Source of the DNA: Semisulcospira habei
Lineage: Eukaryota; Mollusca; Gastropoda; Semisulcospiridae
Reading direction: 5' to 3'
Assembly (NCBI GenBank): GCA_036245525.1
Contig: BTPG01000005.1
Span: forward strand, 121,356,417 to 121,420,416
DNA length: 64,000 bases
Part shown: positions 10,928 through 21,139 of the stretch, in pieces
Layout: each line of letters begins with the position of its first letter
Numbering within the stretch: the first letter of the stretch is position 1
Translations under genes and position numbers: made by a program
Notes under the pieces: model-generated
Told to the model about the DNA's origin: nothing
Database searches by the model: none
The model's input: the letters and a program-made list of their open reading frames with translations, nothing else

Positions 10928-11605
10928 AGTATCCCAGGAAGCATGGATACGGGCATACACCGATGGATCAGCCACAGATGCAGTTCAGAATGGAGGGGCT
11001 TGGGTGTACATTCAGTACCCAAACGGAAAATGGCAGGCAGAGGCAGTACCAACAGGCCTTCACTGCACAAATTACAGAGCTGAGGTGAAAGCCCTGGTCC
11101 GCGCTGCAAACACCCTTAGTGGCACTGCAGACCCTGATGCCCAGATTGTCTTCCTGACTGATGCCATGTCTGTCCTTGAGGCAGCAACAGCAAGCAAACT
11201 GCCACGTCTACAAGAGGCACTGCAAAACATCGCATGAAGTGCACCAAACTGGTGCTGCAGTGGATCCCTTCACCCTGTGGCATCTACGGCAACGAAGAAG
11301 CTGACAGAATGGCAAAAGTGGGCGCAGAGAAAGAAAAAGACGAAAATGGAGTCAGCTTCACAGAGATGAAGACCATCATTAAGTCCGTGTACAGACCACC
11401 ACAACGGCCCCTAGACAGTTACCATCAGCTGTCGAGACAAGAGCAGGTGACCATTTTCCGTCTGAGGACCGGGCACAACCGACTCAATTTCCACCTGCAC
11501 AGACGCTTGCACCTCGTGCCATCCCCCCTGTGCCCTTGTGGAGAAGCAGAGCAGACCACAGAGCACATCCTCCAGGACTGTGGGAACCACCAGCTGCAAG
11601 GCTGA
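10928..11605 (+). pseudogene. LINE A RNase H and C-terminal Cys-rich domain
   Basis: RNase H carboxylates are visible in AYTDGSA (about 10,953), NYRAE (about 11,073) and LTDAMS (about 11,155). A stop at 11,235 splits the domain. The next block reads WIPSPCGIYGNEEADRMA, where the usual His of the HCGIxGNE motif is Pro. Downstream is a Cys-rich block (CPCGEAEQTTEHILQDC, about 11,530) characteristic of the C-terminus of this class of LINE. It ends before a GAA-rich tail. Confidence 0.7.
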
Positions 11606-12144
11606 GGGAGGAGATATGGCCGAAGCCCGCCACTCTACAAGAGAAAGAAACTATACGGGCCTGTGGAGGCGCGCTACAGAAAACCACAGATTTTATTTTG
11701 AGAGCCAAACTCTAAGTGTGACGGCGTTCGAGAAGAAGAAGAAGAAGACTGCGAGTGTGCGACTAGGTCGATGCGGCGTGTCTGCTTATTTCACGCTATG
11801 GTTTTCACAGTAGGCGTGGCAACGCAATTCTGACTGCTCATGTCACGCTCCGCCATCTTGAATTCTGACTAATGGCTTCATAAAGTTTTCGAGGTATACC
11901 GCTTGAAAAACTTATCGCGCTCGCGTTTAGGCCATTAAAACAAAAACACTCTTTTGCAACATATTGTAGCAGAGGAGCCCTCTGCTAACGCTATCGCTAG
12001 TTACTTCCAGCGAGTCAGAGTTCAGTGGTTTAGTGCACGCTGGGCGCACTGTGAGCGAGAATTTTGCTGACTTAGCTAGTTAGTGTGTAGCGGACTACAC
12101 GCGCGAAGCTGTGACGTAGTTTCCGGACCCAGAGGCTGGGAGCC

Positions 12145-12152
12145 TATATAAA
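12145..12152 (+). promoter_or_regulatory. TATA box of the LTR promoter
   Basis: Sequence tatataaa in a GC-rich context (agcctatataaagcggccg). The same block recurs in the right LTR at about 18718-18725. Confidence 0.65.
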
Positions 12153-12174
12153 GCGGCCGATTCTCAGTCTCGTC

Positions 12175-12437
12175 GGTGGTTGTGCATAATGATCACCCTC
12201 CCCTTTCCCCCTGTGAGCGGTTGTGAATAATGATCTCTCACATTCCAGTCCCTCTCCCCCGTGAGCGGTTGTGAATAATGATCTCTCACACTTCCCGGCC
12301 CTACCCCACGAGGCGGTTGTGAATAATGATCACCTCGAGCCACCCCGACCCTACCCCACGAGGAGGTTGTGAATAATGATCACCTCGAGCCACCCCGACC
12401 CTACCCCACGAGACGGTTGTGAATAATGATCATCTCG
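12175..12437 (+). repeat. Six tandem stem-loops with covarying stems
   Basis: Six units at 12175-12197, 12213-12241, 12261-12289, 12309-12337, 12359-12397 (stem starts 12359 and ends 12397 with a short extra linker difference) and 12409-12437 share the core ggttgtgaataatgatc. Each is framed by complementary ends: GGTG/CACC, GTGAG/CTCAC twice, CGAGG/CCTCG twice, CGAGA/TCTCG. The outer bases change together while an inner GGTT/GATC pairing and a 9-base loop (gtgaataat) stay fixed. Intervening spacers are C-rich. A matching array occupies 18974-19240. Confidence 0.75.
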
Positions 12438-13234
12438 AACCACCCCGGCCCTATCCTATAGGGACAGTAGTGTTTCGGTTTAGTTCACCCAAATAGGGTT
12501 TAGGATGCGTTAGGACAGCGCGTAGGTTTTATTGGTAAGTGCGTATAGGTGTTAGGCCTAGGAGCTAGGTTCGCTAGGAATCGTATTCATCGTTGTAGGT
12601 GTCAGGCATAGGAGATAGGTTTGCTAGGTATCGTGTCGAAAGGTATAGGTGTTAGGCCTGAGGTGTTTAAGGTTATTGGCACTTGCACTGGTTCGACTAA
12701 TTTTGATTATGTTGTTTGTTTTATTATGAATGCTTTTCTGGTACAAATAAATCTTGGAACCTTACTTCTATCTCAAGTTATGATGCTCAGCGGCTAGAGT
12801 GAGAGCGAGACTGAGACTGTGCGTGTGTACGTGCGAGAGGTTTGTGTGTGTGTGTGTACGTCCGTGCATGTATGACGGTGTGACTGATCGTGCGAGCGCA
12901 CGTTACTAGCAGCTCAGTAGGAACGATAACAACAAGTCCAGTCAAAATAGGGTTTTTCTGGATACTGTGATCGGTCCATTGCGCAAGCAACTTTGGCTTT
13001 TTGAACACAACGCGAGGCAAGAGTAAACACTGACGGATTTCAGTTGTGCGCATGCGAGACTAGAGTAGATTTATCTACTCTCCACTGCAATCTCCAGTCC
13101 TTCCCTAGACCACAAAAGGAATTCGGACTTAAACTCTGTAGGCACTTGAGTACTGTATTAGATGGGCAGTTTTTGTCTATCTGATAAACTATTTAAGTCG
13201 CCTACACCGAGTCACCCAGTCCGGTTACAAAAAT

Positions 13235-13250
13235 TGGTGCCGTGACCAGG
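13235..13250 (+). other. Primer-binding site of LTR element A
   Basis: tggtgccgtgaccagg begins 5 bases after the left LTR, the expected position and TGG start for a tRNA 3' end. The matching tRNA was not determined. Confidence 0.6.
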
Positions 13251-13604
13251 ATTGTTTTTGGTTAGGATTGTTGTTTGACCAGAATCGTTGTTTGATAAAG
13301 ATAGTTTGGCCGAGATACTTCGTTCGAGGAAGGTAGTTAGAGCTGTGAGTTCAAGACTATGTGCTGTGCCAGCGGCAGACTATCTGTGTCACTGTCGACA
13401 CGTCTTTTCCGTTAGCGTGGTACCGGTACTGGCAGGGAGCGTTTTTATTAGTACCAGTCGTGAGATTTTTAGTAGTGGAAACATTCCGAGTTTGAAGTTG
13501 GTTCTCGTTTGGTTTTAGCGACTCGTGTTGTAGTCTGTCTGTGTAGGGAACGCAGGCGAACAAGCGAAGTTTTATTACACAGATAGCGAGGTTCAGTCTA
13601 CAAG

Positions 13605-14687
13605 ATGGGTGCAGTCTTAGGATTCCTTAGGCTTCTTGTTCCAAGCTGGTTGGTGTCAAGTAGTTCTAAAAGTCAGGATGGTAGAAGAAGGAGTAAACCT
13701 AGAAGATCTGCAAAGAGCAGCAGGCACTCGGTTTACAGCGAGTCAGATAGCAGTAGCGAGGAAAGCTCATGCAGTCACGGTAGTCGTTGCTCACAAAGGA
13801 GCATGACGAACAGGAACACTACGAGAAATAGATCCTTTCTGAATGATAGTGGCAACTCGTCTAGGAGAGAGAGGGTGCCCGAGATATTCACTGGCACAAA
13901 AGGAGACTTGAAAGACTGGCTTTGCCATTTCGAGACATGTGCAAGATGGAATGGTTGGGACTATAGCGAGAAAGGAGTGAATCTAGCTATGTCACTCCGG
14001 GGTCCAGCACAACAGGTGCTAGGTGAGCTTGCACTAGAGAGAATAGAGGACTATGATGCTATCAGGTCAGCACTTGAACGTCGTTTTGATCCCGCTGAGA
14101 AAGAGAATCTTCGTAGAGTGGAGTTCAGGTCAAGGATGAAAAGAAAGAACGAGAGTGTGACGGAGTACGGGTTCGCGTTAAACCGTATTGCTAGTAGTGC
14201 ATACCCTAGGATGCCTATTGAAGCGAGAGAAACCATAGTCATAGATCAGTTTGTTAGTGGTCTTCCCTCTAGAGACTTGAGAAGGCATGTGCAGTTCAAT
14301 CATCCCGCGACAATACACGAGGCAGTAGCACTGGCTAGTGAATTTGAGTCGTTTGATGACAGATTTGATGGCAGGAAACCAGAAGACCCAGAGAGACATG
14401 GTGATGTTGCTGCTAAGGGTGTTAGAAGTCTCGAAGAGAAAGATTCAGCTGAGGCAGGCTTAGCAAAGGCTTTCCAGAATCTGAGTGACAGACTTACTTC
14501 TGAGATTCAGAAAGTAACGAAAGCGCTGACTCGTCAGTCGGCAGGAGACAAGACTAGAAGAAATCCTGATGTTGTTTGTTATAAGTGCAAAGAGAAGGGG
14601 CACTATGCCAGGCAATGCCAGAAAAGTGAAGACAGAGACGGGAATGAGTCTGTGCGTAACGAAAACGCGCCAGGCCAGGGAAACTAG
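13605..14687 (+). CDS. gag: Gag polyprotein of LTR element A
   Basis: An intact 360-codon ORF. It starts MGAVLGF, a possible N-myristoylation signal, followed by an Arg/Ser-rich region (residues about 20-85), a retrotransposon-Gag core with the typical W-x-FE pattern (DWLCHFETCARWNGW, about residue 105) through about residue 250, and a CCHC zinc knuckle (CYKCKEKGHYARQC, about residues 325-338). Gag would form the particle shell and bind the RNA. The ORF stops at TAG 14685-14687 directly after GGGAAAC, and the protease frame lies in the -1 frame, suggesting frameshift expression of the next ORF. No disabling lesion is visible. Confidence 0.85.
   Translation: MGAVLGFLRLLVPSWLVSSSSKSQDGRRRSKPRRSAKSSRHSVYSESDSSSEESSCSHGSRCSQRSMTNRNTTRNRSFLNDSGNSSRRERVPEIFTGTKGDLKDWLCHFETCARWNGWDYSEKGVNLAMSLRGPAQQVLGELALERIEDYDAIRSALERRFDPAEKENLRRVEFRSRMKRKNESVTEYGFALNRIASSAYPRMPIEARETIVIDQFVSGLPSRDLRRHVQFNHPATIHEAVALASEFESFDDRFDGRKPEDPERHGDVAAKGVRSLEEKDSAEAGLAKAFQNLSDRLTSEIQKVTKALTRQSAGDKTRRNPDVVCYKCKEKGHYARQCQKSEDRDGNESVRNENAPGQGN
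14678..14684 (+). promoter_or_regulatory. Probable -1 ribosomal frameshift slippery site
   Basis: The heptamer G GGA AAC is in the correct phase relative to gag and is followed immediately by the gag TAG. Slipping back one base continues into GGG AAA CTA GGG and onward with no stop to the ATG at 14801 and through the protease. A GC-rich stretch follows that could fold (gggc 14687-14690 with gccc 14720-14723, and gag/ctc inside). Experimental use is inferred, not shown. Confidence 0.7.
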
Positions 14688-16948
14688 GGCGGGCGGAGCT
14701 CTCAGCAGCCAGGGACTCGGCCCAATTAGCAAGTGATGACGGCTGCTTAGAGAACGCGAAGGGGCAGCGTTTATGTGTACTGTCAAACACCGGATGCTGG
14801 ATGGCACCAGTAGCGATAGGAAAGGTTTCCTTAGACTTTTTAGTAGATAGCGGGTCTGCTGTCACAGTCATTAGTGCCAGAGATTTCAAGCTAGTCAACA
14901 TGGAAAGATCGGCTCTGAAGAAAAGTAAGTTGAATCTTTGCACAGCTAGCGGTGACACTTTAGAAATTGAGGGTGAAACCACGCTTTGTTTGAATGTAGG
15001 AGGACAGAGGTTTAGGCATGATGTAGTAGTTGCAGACTTGGGCAGTTCGTCAGGTATTCTAGGCACTGATTTCATGCAGAAATACGGTGGCGTGCTAGAC
15101 TTAGCGCAAGGTACTTTGATGATACGCAAGAAGATGGTTCAGTTAAAGAAAGAGAGTTCATGTACAAGTGCAGAGGTGAAAGTATGTAAACTCACTAGGG
15201 TTCCCCCTAGGTCTGAAATGTTTTTGAAGGCATCTTTCGTTCAGCCGTGTCAGTTACAGAAAGCTGATGGTCTGTTAGAAGGTGTTGAGAGTTTCAGAAG
15301 TGAAAGTCAGGGCGACACTACCACCGACAGGTCAAGTGTAGAAGTCAGGGAAGATGAATCGGTTCAGAGTAATTCTGCCTCAGTGTCTAAAGGGGAAACC
15401 ATGGATTCTGCTCAGTCTTCTGCGTTTGGTCCTGACATGCAGGAAAGCAACTGGTTAGCCAGCTGGTCTCGTGAGGACTTAGAGATGTTCCAAAAGAGAG
15501 ATCCAGTGACTAGCATTCTAATAGCTCTGATAGAGAAAGGAGAGAAGCCTCCTAGGACAGAAGTTAGCAAGTATAGCGCAGCTGTCAGAACACTAATTGC
15601 TCAGTGGGACAATCTGAGAATAGTGGACGGTTTACTATACGTTGTGCCTGATAAGTGCCTTACTCAGGAAAGGGTACTAGTACTAGTAGCCCCAGCTGAG
15701 ATTAGACAAGAAGTGTTACGTATGTCACATGACATAAGATGTGCAGGTCATTTGGGCCGTGACAAGACCCTGGCAAATGTCAGACGTCACGTGTACTGGC
15801 CAGGCATGGCGGATGACGTTGCCAGATGGTGCAGACAGTGCGACATGTGTGCAAGAAGGAAGCCGGGTCCGGGCAGGGCGAAGCTTCCTATGCAGCACGT
15901 GAACGTGGGTATGCCCATGGAGAGAATAGCCATAGACATCCTGGGTCCACTGCCCATGTCACACGACGGGTTTGAGTATATTATGGTCGTCGAAGACTAT
16001 TATTCCAAGTATGCAGAGGCGTATTGTCTCTCAGACCATACAGCCCAGACGGTAGCAGACAAGCTGTTAACAGGGTTTATCTGTAGATTTGGTATTCCTC
16101 TAACTATCCACACAGACCAGGGTAGAGAGTTCGAATCCCACTTGTTCAGATATCTCTGTGAAGCGTTAGGTTCTAGCAAGACGAGAACCACACCATATCA
16201 CCCAGAAAGTGACGGGATGGTGGAAAGACAGAATAGAACCATCCAACAGATGCTCTCAGCATATGTAAACGAGAACCGTGATGATTGGAGCGATCACCTC
16301 GACCTGATCATGATGGCATATAGAGCTTCTGTCCACCATTCAACCGGGTGTACGCCCAATTTAATTGTTTTTGGCAGAGAGGTCAATCTCCCATTGACAG
16401 TCGAACTTGGTGTCTTCCCTACTAGAGATGTGTCTGAATGTCCCATAGAGTACGTACAATGGGTTCAAAACACGCTAGAACGAGTCTTTCGTTTTGTACA
16501 AGAGAATTCGGAGGCTAGTGTCCAGCGGCAGAAACACTATCATGACAGAACGTGTAAAGAGAGACCAGTAGAAGCAGGAATGTGGGTCTGGAGATGGTAC
16601 CCACCAAAAGCTAAACAGAAACTAGGTCTAGGATGGACAGGTCCTTACAGAGTCATTGAAAAAGTTGGAAACAGTGCGGTGAAGATTGCTAAGAGCAGAA
16701 ATGACAAGCCCATTGTAGTACACATTAATGATGTAAAACCCTACGAGGGTAGAAACCAGCCACTCAGTGAGAATGAGAGTGAGTGTGCGATGGAAACTAG
16801 AAGCGAGAGTAGCGCGAGTGAGAGTCAGGAGATGAGTGACCTAGATCTGATAGTAGATGAAGAAAGAGATGAAGAGGAAACTCCTATCAGAACTAGAAGG
16901 GGAAGAGAAGTCAGGGCCCCTAGGAGGTATTCCCCATTCTCGTCATAA
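14685..16948 (+). CDS. pol: Protease-integrase polyprotein of LTR element A (no RT/RNase H)
   Basis: The -1 frame is open from the gag stop; the first ATG is 14801 and gives 715 codons. The retropepsin active site is FLVDSGSAVTVIS, with the second motif GILGTDFM. After about residue 130 comes a low-complexity acidic/Ser linker (residues about 150-215), then the RNase H-integrase connector (REDLEMFQKRDP), the HHCC zinc domain (H-x4-H then CRQCDMC) and the DDE core: D in AIDILGPLP, D in HTDQGREFE and E in DGMVERQN. A C-terminal GPY-like segment (LGWTGPYRVI) and an acidic/Arg tail follow. No RT or RNase H motif occurs, yet the frame is unbroken, so the deletion was in frame or selected for. Confidence 0.85.
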
Positions 16949-18524
16949 TTCTGAATTTGAGACTACGGTTTTTTTCAAATGCTACATGCTCAATATTATG
17001 GATTTTATGTATTGCGCATTCAAATTAGTTTATATGTAACACGTTTTGATATTTTGAATGTCCAGTGATTAATATTTTTGTGCATATTTTGTCGCAAGAC
17101 TTTTGGTACCAATTTTGTACGGTGCTTAAACTTTGTTCTGTTGAGCCACCGTGGTGGTGCGCATTGGTTTTTGTGTTTGTTTGTTGGAAATCTTTTGAAT
17201 TCGGTTTCAGCGACTCTTGACCCAATATCAGGAGAGTATTGTGGTCAGTGAGACACGCGCGTGTCTCACGTGTCCGAAATAATTTCGTGAGATGGCGGCA
17301 TCTCACGGGGAAGTTCGTGCTGGCTCTAGTCGGCTTCCCTAGAGACCCTTTGAAAGTGAGTTGGGCCCCCAGCTCACATTGTCCGCTAATATGCACCTGA
17401 GACAGGCGTCTGTCTCGTACCTGTCTTGGAGTAAGCCAGTGGCTCTAACTGGAAACTCCAAGACGAGAGTGTTGCCCGGTCGGCTCTGACCAGGTAACCT
17501 CTCACGTCATGCGAGTCAACGGAGGAGGACTCTAAACATCAAGAAAGACCAAGCACATTCTTCAAGGACGAACAATGCCATGACTGGGTATCCGTTAAGT
17601 TTTTTTTTTTTTCAGATGTCTCCTTTGCATGCATATATTTTTTTTGTGTTGAATTAGAATGTGTTTGATTTTTCATTTTGTTGTCGTCGTATTGCTTTGT
17701 GCATGCCTAGACGTCTGAATCATATATCATTTTTCTCTTTATAATAATATGTAATCATCTGACTATGCTGTTTTGAAGGTTTTGTACCTCAGCAACAAAC
17801 TGGTTGTTTGTTTTTGTACTGTATTTTGAACTTTTTGGCATAAGATTTTTGAATATTTTTGGTTAGGTTTTGTACTCGATTTTACCCGGCCTCAGGAATT
17901 TTCACTTTGAAATCGTCGGATTTCACTGGTGCTAATGTTGGGTGTGTGTTACGTGAACCAGTTTGCTCACACGGGTTTCGAGAACTCAATGAGATGTGGA
18001 CCAAATGTTACCCGAACAGTCTGATAGACTGATTTTTGCTTTTGTCGGTTTTTTTTGCAGACTAAGTAAGTCGGACTTTGCTACGGGTTGCATTGTTGTG
18101 TATCAGCTCGCATGATGATACCAGTACTTTAATTTTGGTTTTGAAACCTCGTTTCTTTAGTTGTTGCTTTTTTGTGGATTATTTCATGCAGTGGCTATGC
18201 ATTTTGAGTGGTGCTGAAGCTTGTTGATTTTCACGAGCGCATCACGGTTGCTGAAATGGTTGCTCATGCGTGTTCATGACAGGGATCATGTTTTGAAATG
18301 TGTTTTGAATGCTTTATTAATTTGGACTTTGATTTGATTTTGTTTGAATTTTCTTGTGCATGCATCACGATTTTATTTTGTTGAATTTGTTGAACTTCTT
18401 TTGAATTTGGATTTCAGTACTGTGCATGCCAGAAGTAATTTTCTTGAACTGACTTGGTGCATTTCATTTAGTTTGTGTGACTTTATTCCTTTTGTTGACT
18501 AATGTGTCGTGCACATTAGGTCTT
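16949..18524 (+). other. Long noncoding 3' region of LTR element A
   Basis: About 1.6 kb of T-rich sequence with no ORF of note lies between the integrase stop and the polypurine tract. Many runs of TTTTTTT and TTTTGAA occur. No coding remnant of RT or an envelope gene was seen. The length is unusual for such an element and could carry packaging or export signals. Confidence 0.6.
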
Positions 18525-18537
18525 AAGGAGGAGGGAG
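18525..18537 (+). other. Polypurine tract of LTR element A
   Basis: aaggaggagggag abuts the TG of the right LTR, the standard plus-strand priming site. Confidence 0.75.
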
Positions 18538-20044
18538 TGTAGCAGAGGAGCCCTCTGCTAACGCTATCGCTAGTTACTACCAGCGAGTCAGAGTTCAGTG
18601 GTTTAGTGCACGCTGGGCGCACTGTGAGCGAGAATTTTGCTGACTTAGCTAGTTAGTGTGTAGCGGACTACACGCGCGAAGCTGTGACGTAGTTTCCGGA
18701 CCCAGAGGCTGGGAGCCTATATAAAGCGGCCGATTCTCAGTCTCGTCGGATAATCCAGGGGGAAAAACGGATTTGTTCAATAGCATGTCCGTTGAAAGGT
18801 CCTGGTAAATCAAAGTGGCACAGTTGGAGTGCGCCTGAGTTGATCAGTGTCTCAGGTCGTACTCCATAGGCAATAGATTTCCCTGTCCCCCATAACCCGC
18901 CCGTCAGGGCCGTCCATGATCACCTCGGTGCTGTGGACGTTAAACCCGAACTAACTAACTAACTAGTCTCGTCGGTGGTTGTGCATAATGATCACCCTCC
19001 CCTTTCCCCCTGTGAGCGGTTGTGAATAATGATCTCTCACATTCCAGTCCCTCTCCCCCGTGAGCGGTTGTGAATAATGATCTCTCACACTTCCCGGCCC
19101 TACCCCACGAGGCGGTTGTGAATAATGATCACCTCGAGCCACCCCGACCCTACCCCACGAGGAGGTTGTGAATAATGATCACCTCGAGCCACCCCGACCC
19201 TACCCCACGAGACGGTTGTGAATCAATAATGATCATCTCGAACCACCCCGGCCCTATCCTATAGGGACAGTAGTGTTTCGGTTTAGTTCACCCAAATAGG
19301 GTTTAGGATGCGTTAGGACAGCGCGTAGGTTTTATTGGTAAGTGCGTATAGGTGTTAGGCCTAGGAGCTAGGTTCGCTAGGAATCGTATTCATCGTTGTA
19401 GGTGTCAGGCATAGGAGATAGGTTTGCTAGGTATCGTGTCGAAAGGTATAGGTGTTAGGCCTGAGGTGTTTAAGGTTATTGGCACTTGCACTGGTTCGAC
19501 TAATTTTGATTATGTTGTTTGTTTTATTATGAATGCTTTTCTGGTACAAATAAATCTTGGAACCTTACTTCTATCTCAAGTTATGATGCTCAGCGGCTAG
19601 AGTGAGAGCGAGACTGAGACTGTGCGTGTGTACGTGCGAGAGGTTTGTGTGTGTGTGTGTACGTCCGTGCATGTATGACGGTGTGACTGATCGTGCGAGC
19701 GCACGTTACTAGCAGCTCAGTAGGAACGATAACAACAAGTCCAGTCAAAATAGGGTTTTTCTGGATACTGTGGTCGGTCCATTGCGCAAGCAACTTTGGC
19801 TTTTTGAACACAACGCGAGGCAAGAGTAAACACTGACGGATTTCAGTTGTGCGCATGCGAGACTAGAGTAGATTTTAGATTTATCTACTCTCCACTGCAA
19901 TCTCCAGTCCTTCCCTAGACCACAAAAGGAATTCGGACTTAAACTCTGTAGGCACTTGAGTACTGTATTAGATGGGCAGTTTTTGTCTATCTGATAAACT
20001 ATTTAAGTCGCCTACACCGAGTCAGGTGACCCAGTCCGGTTACA
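18538..20044 (+). repeat. Right LTR of LTR element A
   Basis: Near-identical to the left LTR apart from a 215-bp retroposon with its duplicated target (18750-18975), a 4-base insertion in the last hairpin loop (near 19223) and small insertions near 19,870 and 20,023. The hairpin array occupies 18974-19240 and AATAAA recurs near 19,550. Confidence 0.85.
18750..18964 (+). mobile_element. 215-bp (TAAC)n-tailed SINE-like insert in the right LTR
   Basis: Flanked by a perfect 11-bp target duplication, agtctcgtcgg (18739-18749 and 18965-18975). Ends in gttaaacccgaactaactaac, a tail resembling that of LINE B and of the 60-bp inserts, so it is probably mobilised by a LINE with that 3' end. Absent from the left LTR, so it post-dates insertion of the LTR element. 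Confidence 0.8.
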
Positions 20045-20104
20045 ATATTAAGTAGACGCTTCCCGTTCGGAACATATGTTCCTTTTGTTGTTATGTGTAT
20101 TGCA

Positions 20105-20108
<4 letters not shown>

Positions 20109-20179
<71 letters not shown>
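20109..20179. repeat. (TG)n microsatellite
   Basis: About 35 uninterrupted TG units shortly upstream of the transporter gene. Confidence 0.95.
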
Positions 20180-20182
<3 letters not shown>

Positions 20183-20745
20183 AAACAGGACTGTTAGTTC
20201 GCGTTTATGCGAGAGGTTGCGATCATTGAGACATCGGGGACCCATGGACTGGAGGAACATGCTTGCTGAGCTATCGTGATTGATTCAGCCGTGATTTTTC
20301 ATTGGCTGATCTCATGAAATGGGATCGCATACGTCTTTCACAACACAAATTCCATGATTATTTTACACACGTGTAGACTAATGTAACAACAGCCATTTTA
20401 TTCCACACACGAATAATATTAGGTATGTTTTTGCAAGTGTATATAGTAAATACAAATTGAACGTTTTTCTTTGATTGCGTTGTTGCTAACTAAGGGCGCA
20501 AAATGGCGTCGCAGAAAATGGTGCCACGTCAAGAAGGTGTGGAGTAGTTGGAGGCTGACAAATATGAAGGGGCAGGACTGTGTATCTAAATGCTTTGACA
20601 GCTTCTTTTATGTATGCTCTAGTTATCTGTCGAAGAATTCTTTTGTGATGTCATTTTAACTCCTGCTGAAGGACCTCTTCTTCGTCTCCACTTTTTCCAT
20701 TCTGCTCATTGTACAACATCGCACCCTCATAGGAGATTTGAAATC
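20180..20745. other. Region upstream of the SLC17 exon, no gene recognised
   Basis: Unique-looking AT-rich sequence. It may hold the promoter and 5' untranslated region of the transporter gene; a motif gcgcaaaatggcgtcgcag near 20,500 is promoter-like but no element can be assigned with confidence. Confidence 0.3.
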
Positions 20746-20919
20746 ATGTTGAAACCATCGCGCATCATTGCATTGTGCTCACTCGCCAACTTTATCAACT
20801 CAGCGGACCGTGTTATCATGCCGATCGCCATCGTGCCGATGGCAGATGAGTTTAAGTGGGACATGCACGGACAGGGATGGGTGTTATCCTCTTTTGCTGT
20901 GGGCTACATGAGCAGCCAG
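20746..20919 (+). CDS. SLC17-family transporter, exon 1 (as visible)
   Basis: First of six exons (20746-20919, 23030-23189, 44492-44604, 45446-45586, 46372-46576, 47093-47237) of a major facilitator superfamily organic-anion or phosphate transporter resembling the SLC17/plant PHT4 group. This exon starts at an ATG (MLKPSRIIALCSLANFIN), holds transmembrane helix 1 with NSADRVIMPIAIVPM, and ends GYMSSQ before a gtgaga donor in phase 0. Together the exons give about 312 codons with joined phases; family members have about 450-500 residues, so the C-terminal quarter lies elsewhere. Substrate cannot be assigned. This is the only clear host gene in the window. Confidence 0.8.
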
Positions 20920-20977
20920 GTGAGACGCCGGCACAGATGGGATTGGCATTAGCCAACAGTCCATTCGTTAAATTTAA

Positions 20978-21107
20978 CCCTTTGCGTGTCGGTAGCGGTT
21001 TTTGTTGCGACGATTCCAATAGGAATCATCGCGACAAAACCGCTATCAACACGCAAATATCAGAATCATCATCTAATATCACCAATCATTGTATAATAAT
21101 AATAATT

Positions 21108-21139
<32 letters not shown>

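Larger units (their letters stand above)
5880..11748 (+). mobile_element. LINE A: RNase H-encoding non-LTR retrotransposon (I/Nimbus type)
   Basis: Order of remains: a GC-rich 5' region (about 5,880-6,660), an AP endonuclease (6,690-7,600), a reverse transcriptase (about 8,950-10,927), RNase H (10,940-11,350), a C-terminal Cys-rich segment (to about 11,605), and a terminal GAA-repeat tail near 11,733-11,748. Having RNase H downstream of RT places it in the I superfamily. It is interrupted by a minus-strand short retroposon (about 6,943-6,991) and a minus-strand L2-like LINE (about 7,602-8,950), and has several frameshifts, so it is inactive. Confidence 0.75.
11965..13229 (+). repeat. Left LTR of LTR element A
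   Basis: Begins TG and ends CA. A TATA box (tatataaa, about 12145-12152) is followed about 23 bp later by six tandem hairpins (12175-12437). AATAAA at about 12746-12751 is the probable polyadenylation signal, so the transcribed repeat region would run from near 12,175 to about 12,770. The distal part (U5-like) is rich in GT dinucleotides. Confidence 0.85.
11965..20044 (+). mobile_element. LTR element A: full-length LTR retrotransposon lacking RT/RNase H
   Basis: Direct LTRs (11965-13229 and 18538-20044) begin TGTAGCAG and end GGTTACA, and are flanked by ATAT on both sides (11961-11964 and 20045-20048), a likely 4-bp target duplication. Internally there is a primer-binding site next to the left LTR, gag, a probable frameshift site, a protease-integrase ORF, a 1.6-kb noncoding region and a polypurine tract. 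RT and RNase H are missing. The LTRs differ mainly by an inserted retroposon and small indels, implying a fairly recent insertion. Gag zinc knuckle and integrase resemble Ty3/Gypsy elements. Confidence 0.85.

Noticed and set aside
12175..12437. CRISPR array
   Set aside because: Repeat units of about 50 bp with C-rich, similar spacers inside an LTR of a eukaryotic element; spacers are not unique and there are no cas genes.
12787..13053. 88-aa minus-strand ORF repeated at 19,590-19,856
   Set aside because: It is duplicated only because it lies in the LTRs; low-complexity, includes GT-repeat translation, and overlaps LTR regulatory sequence.
16000..16191. Small minus-strand ORF inside the integrase
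   Set aside because: Antisense shadow of the conserved DDE integrase.
20048..20260. Thr/His-repeat minus-strand ORF
   Set aside because: Translation of the (TG)n microsatellite.
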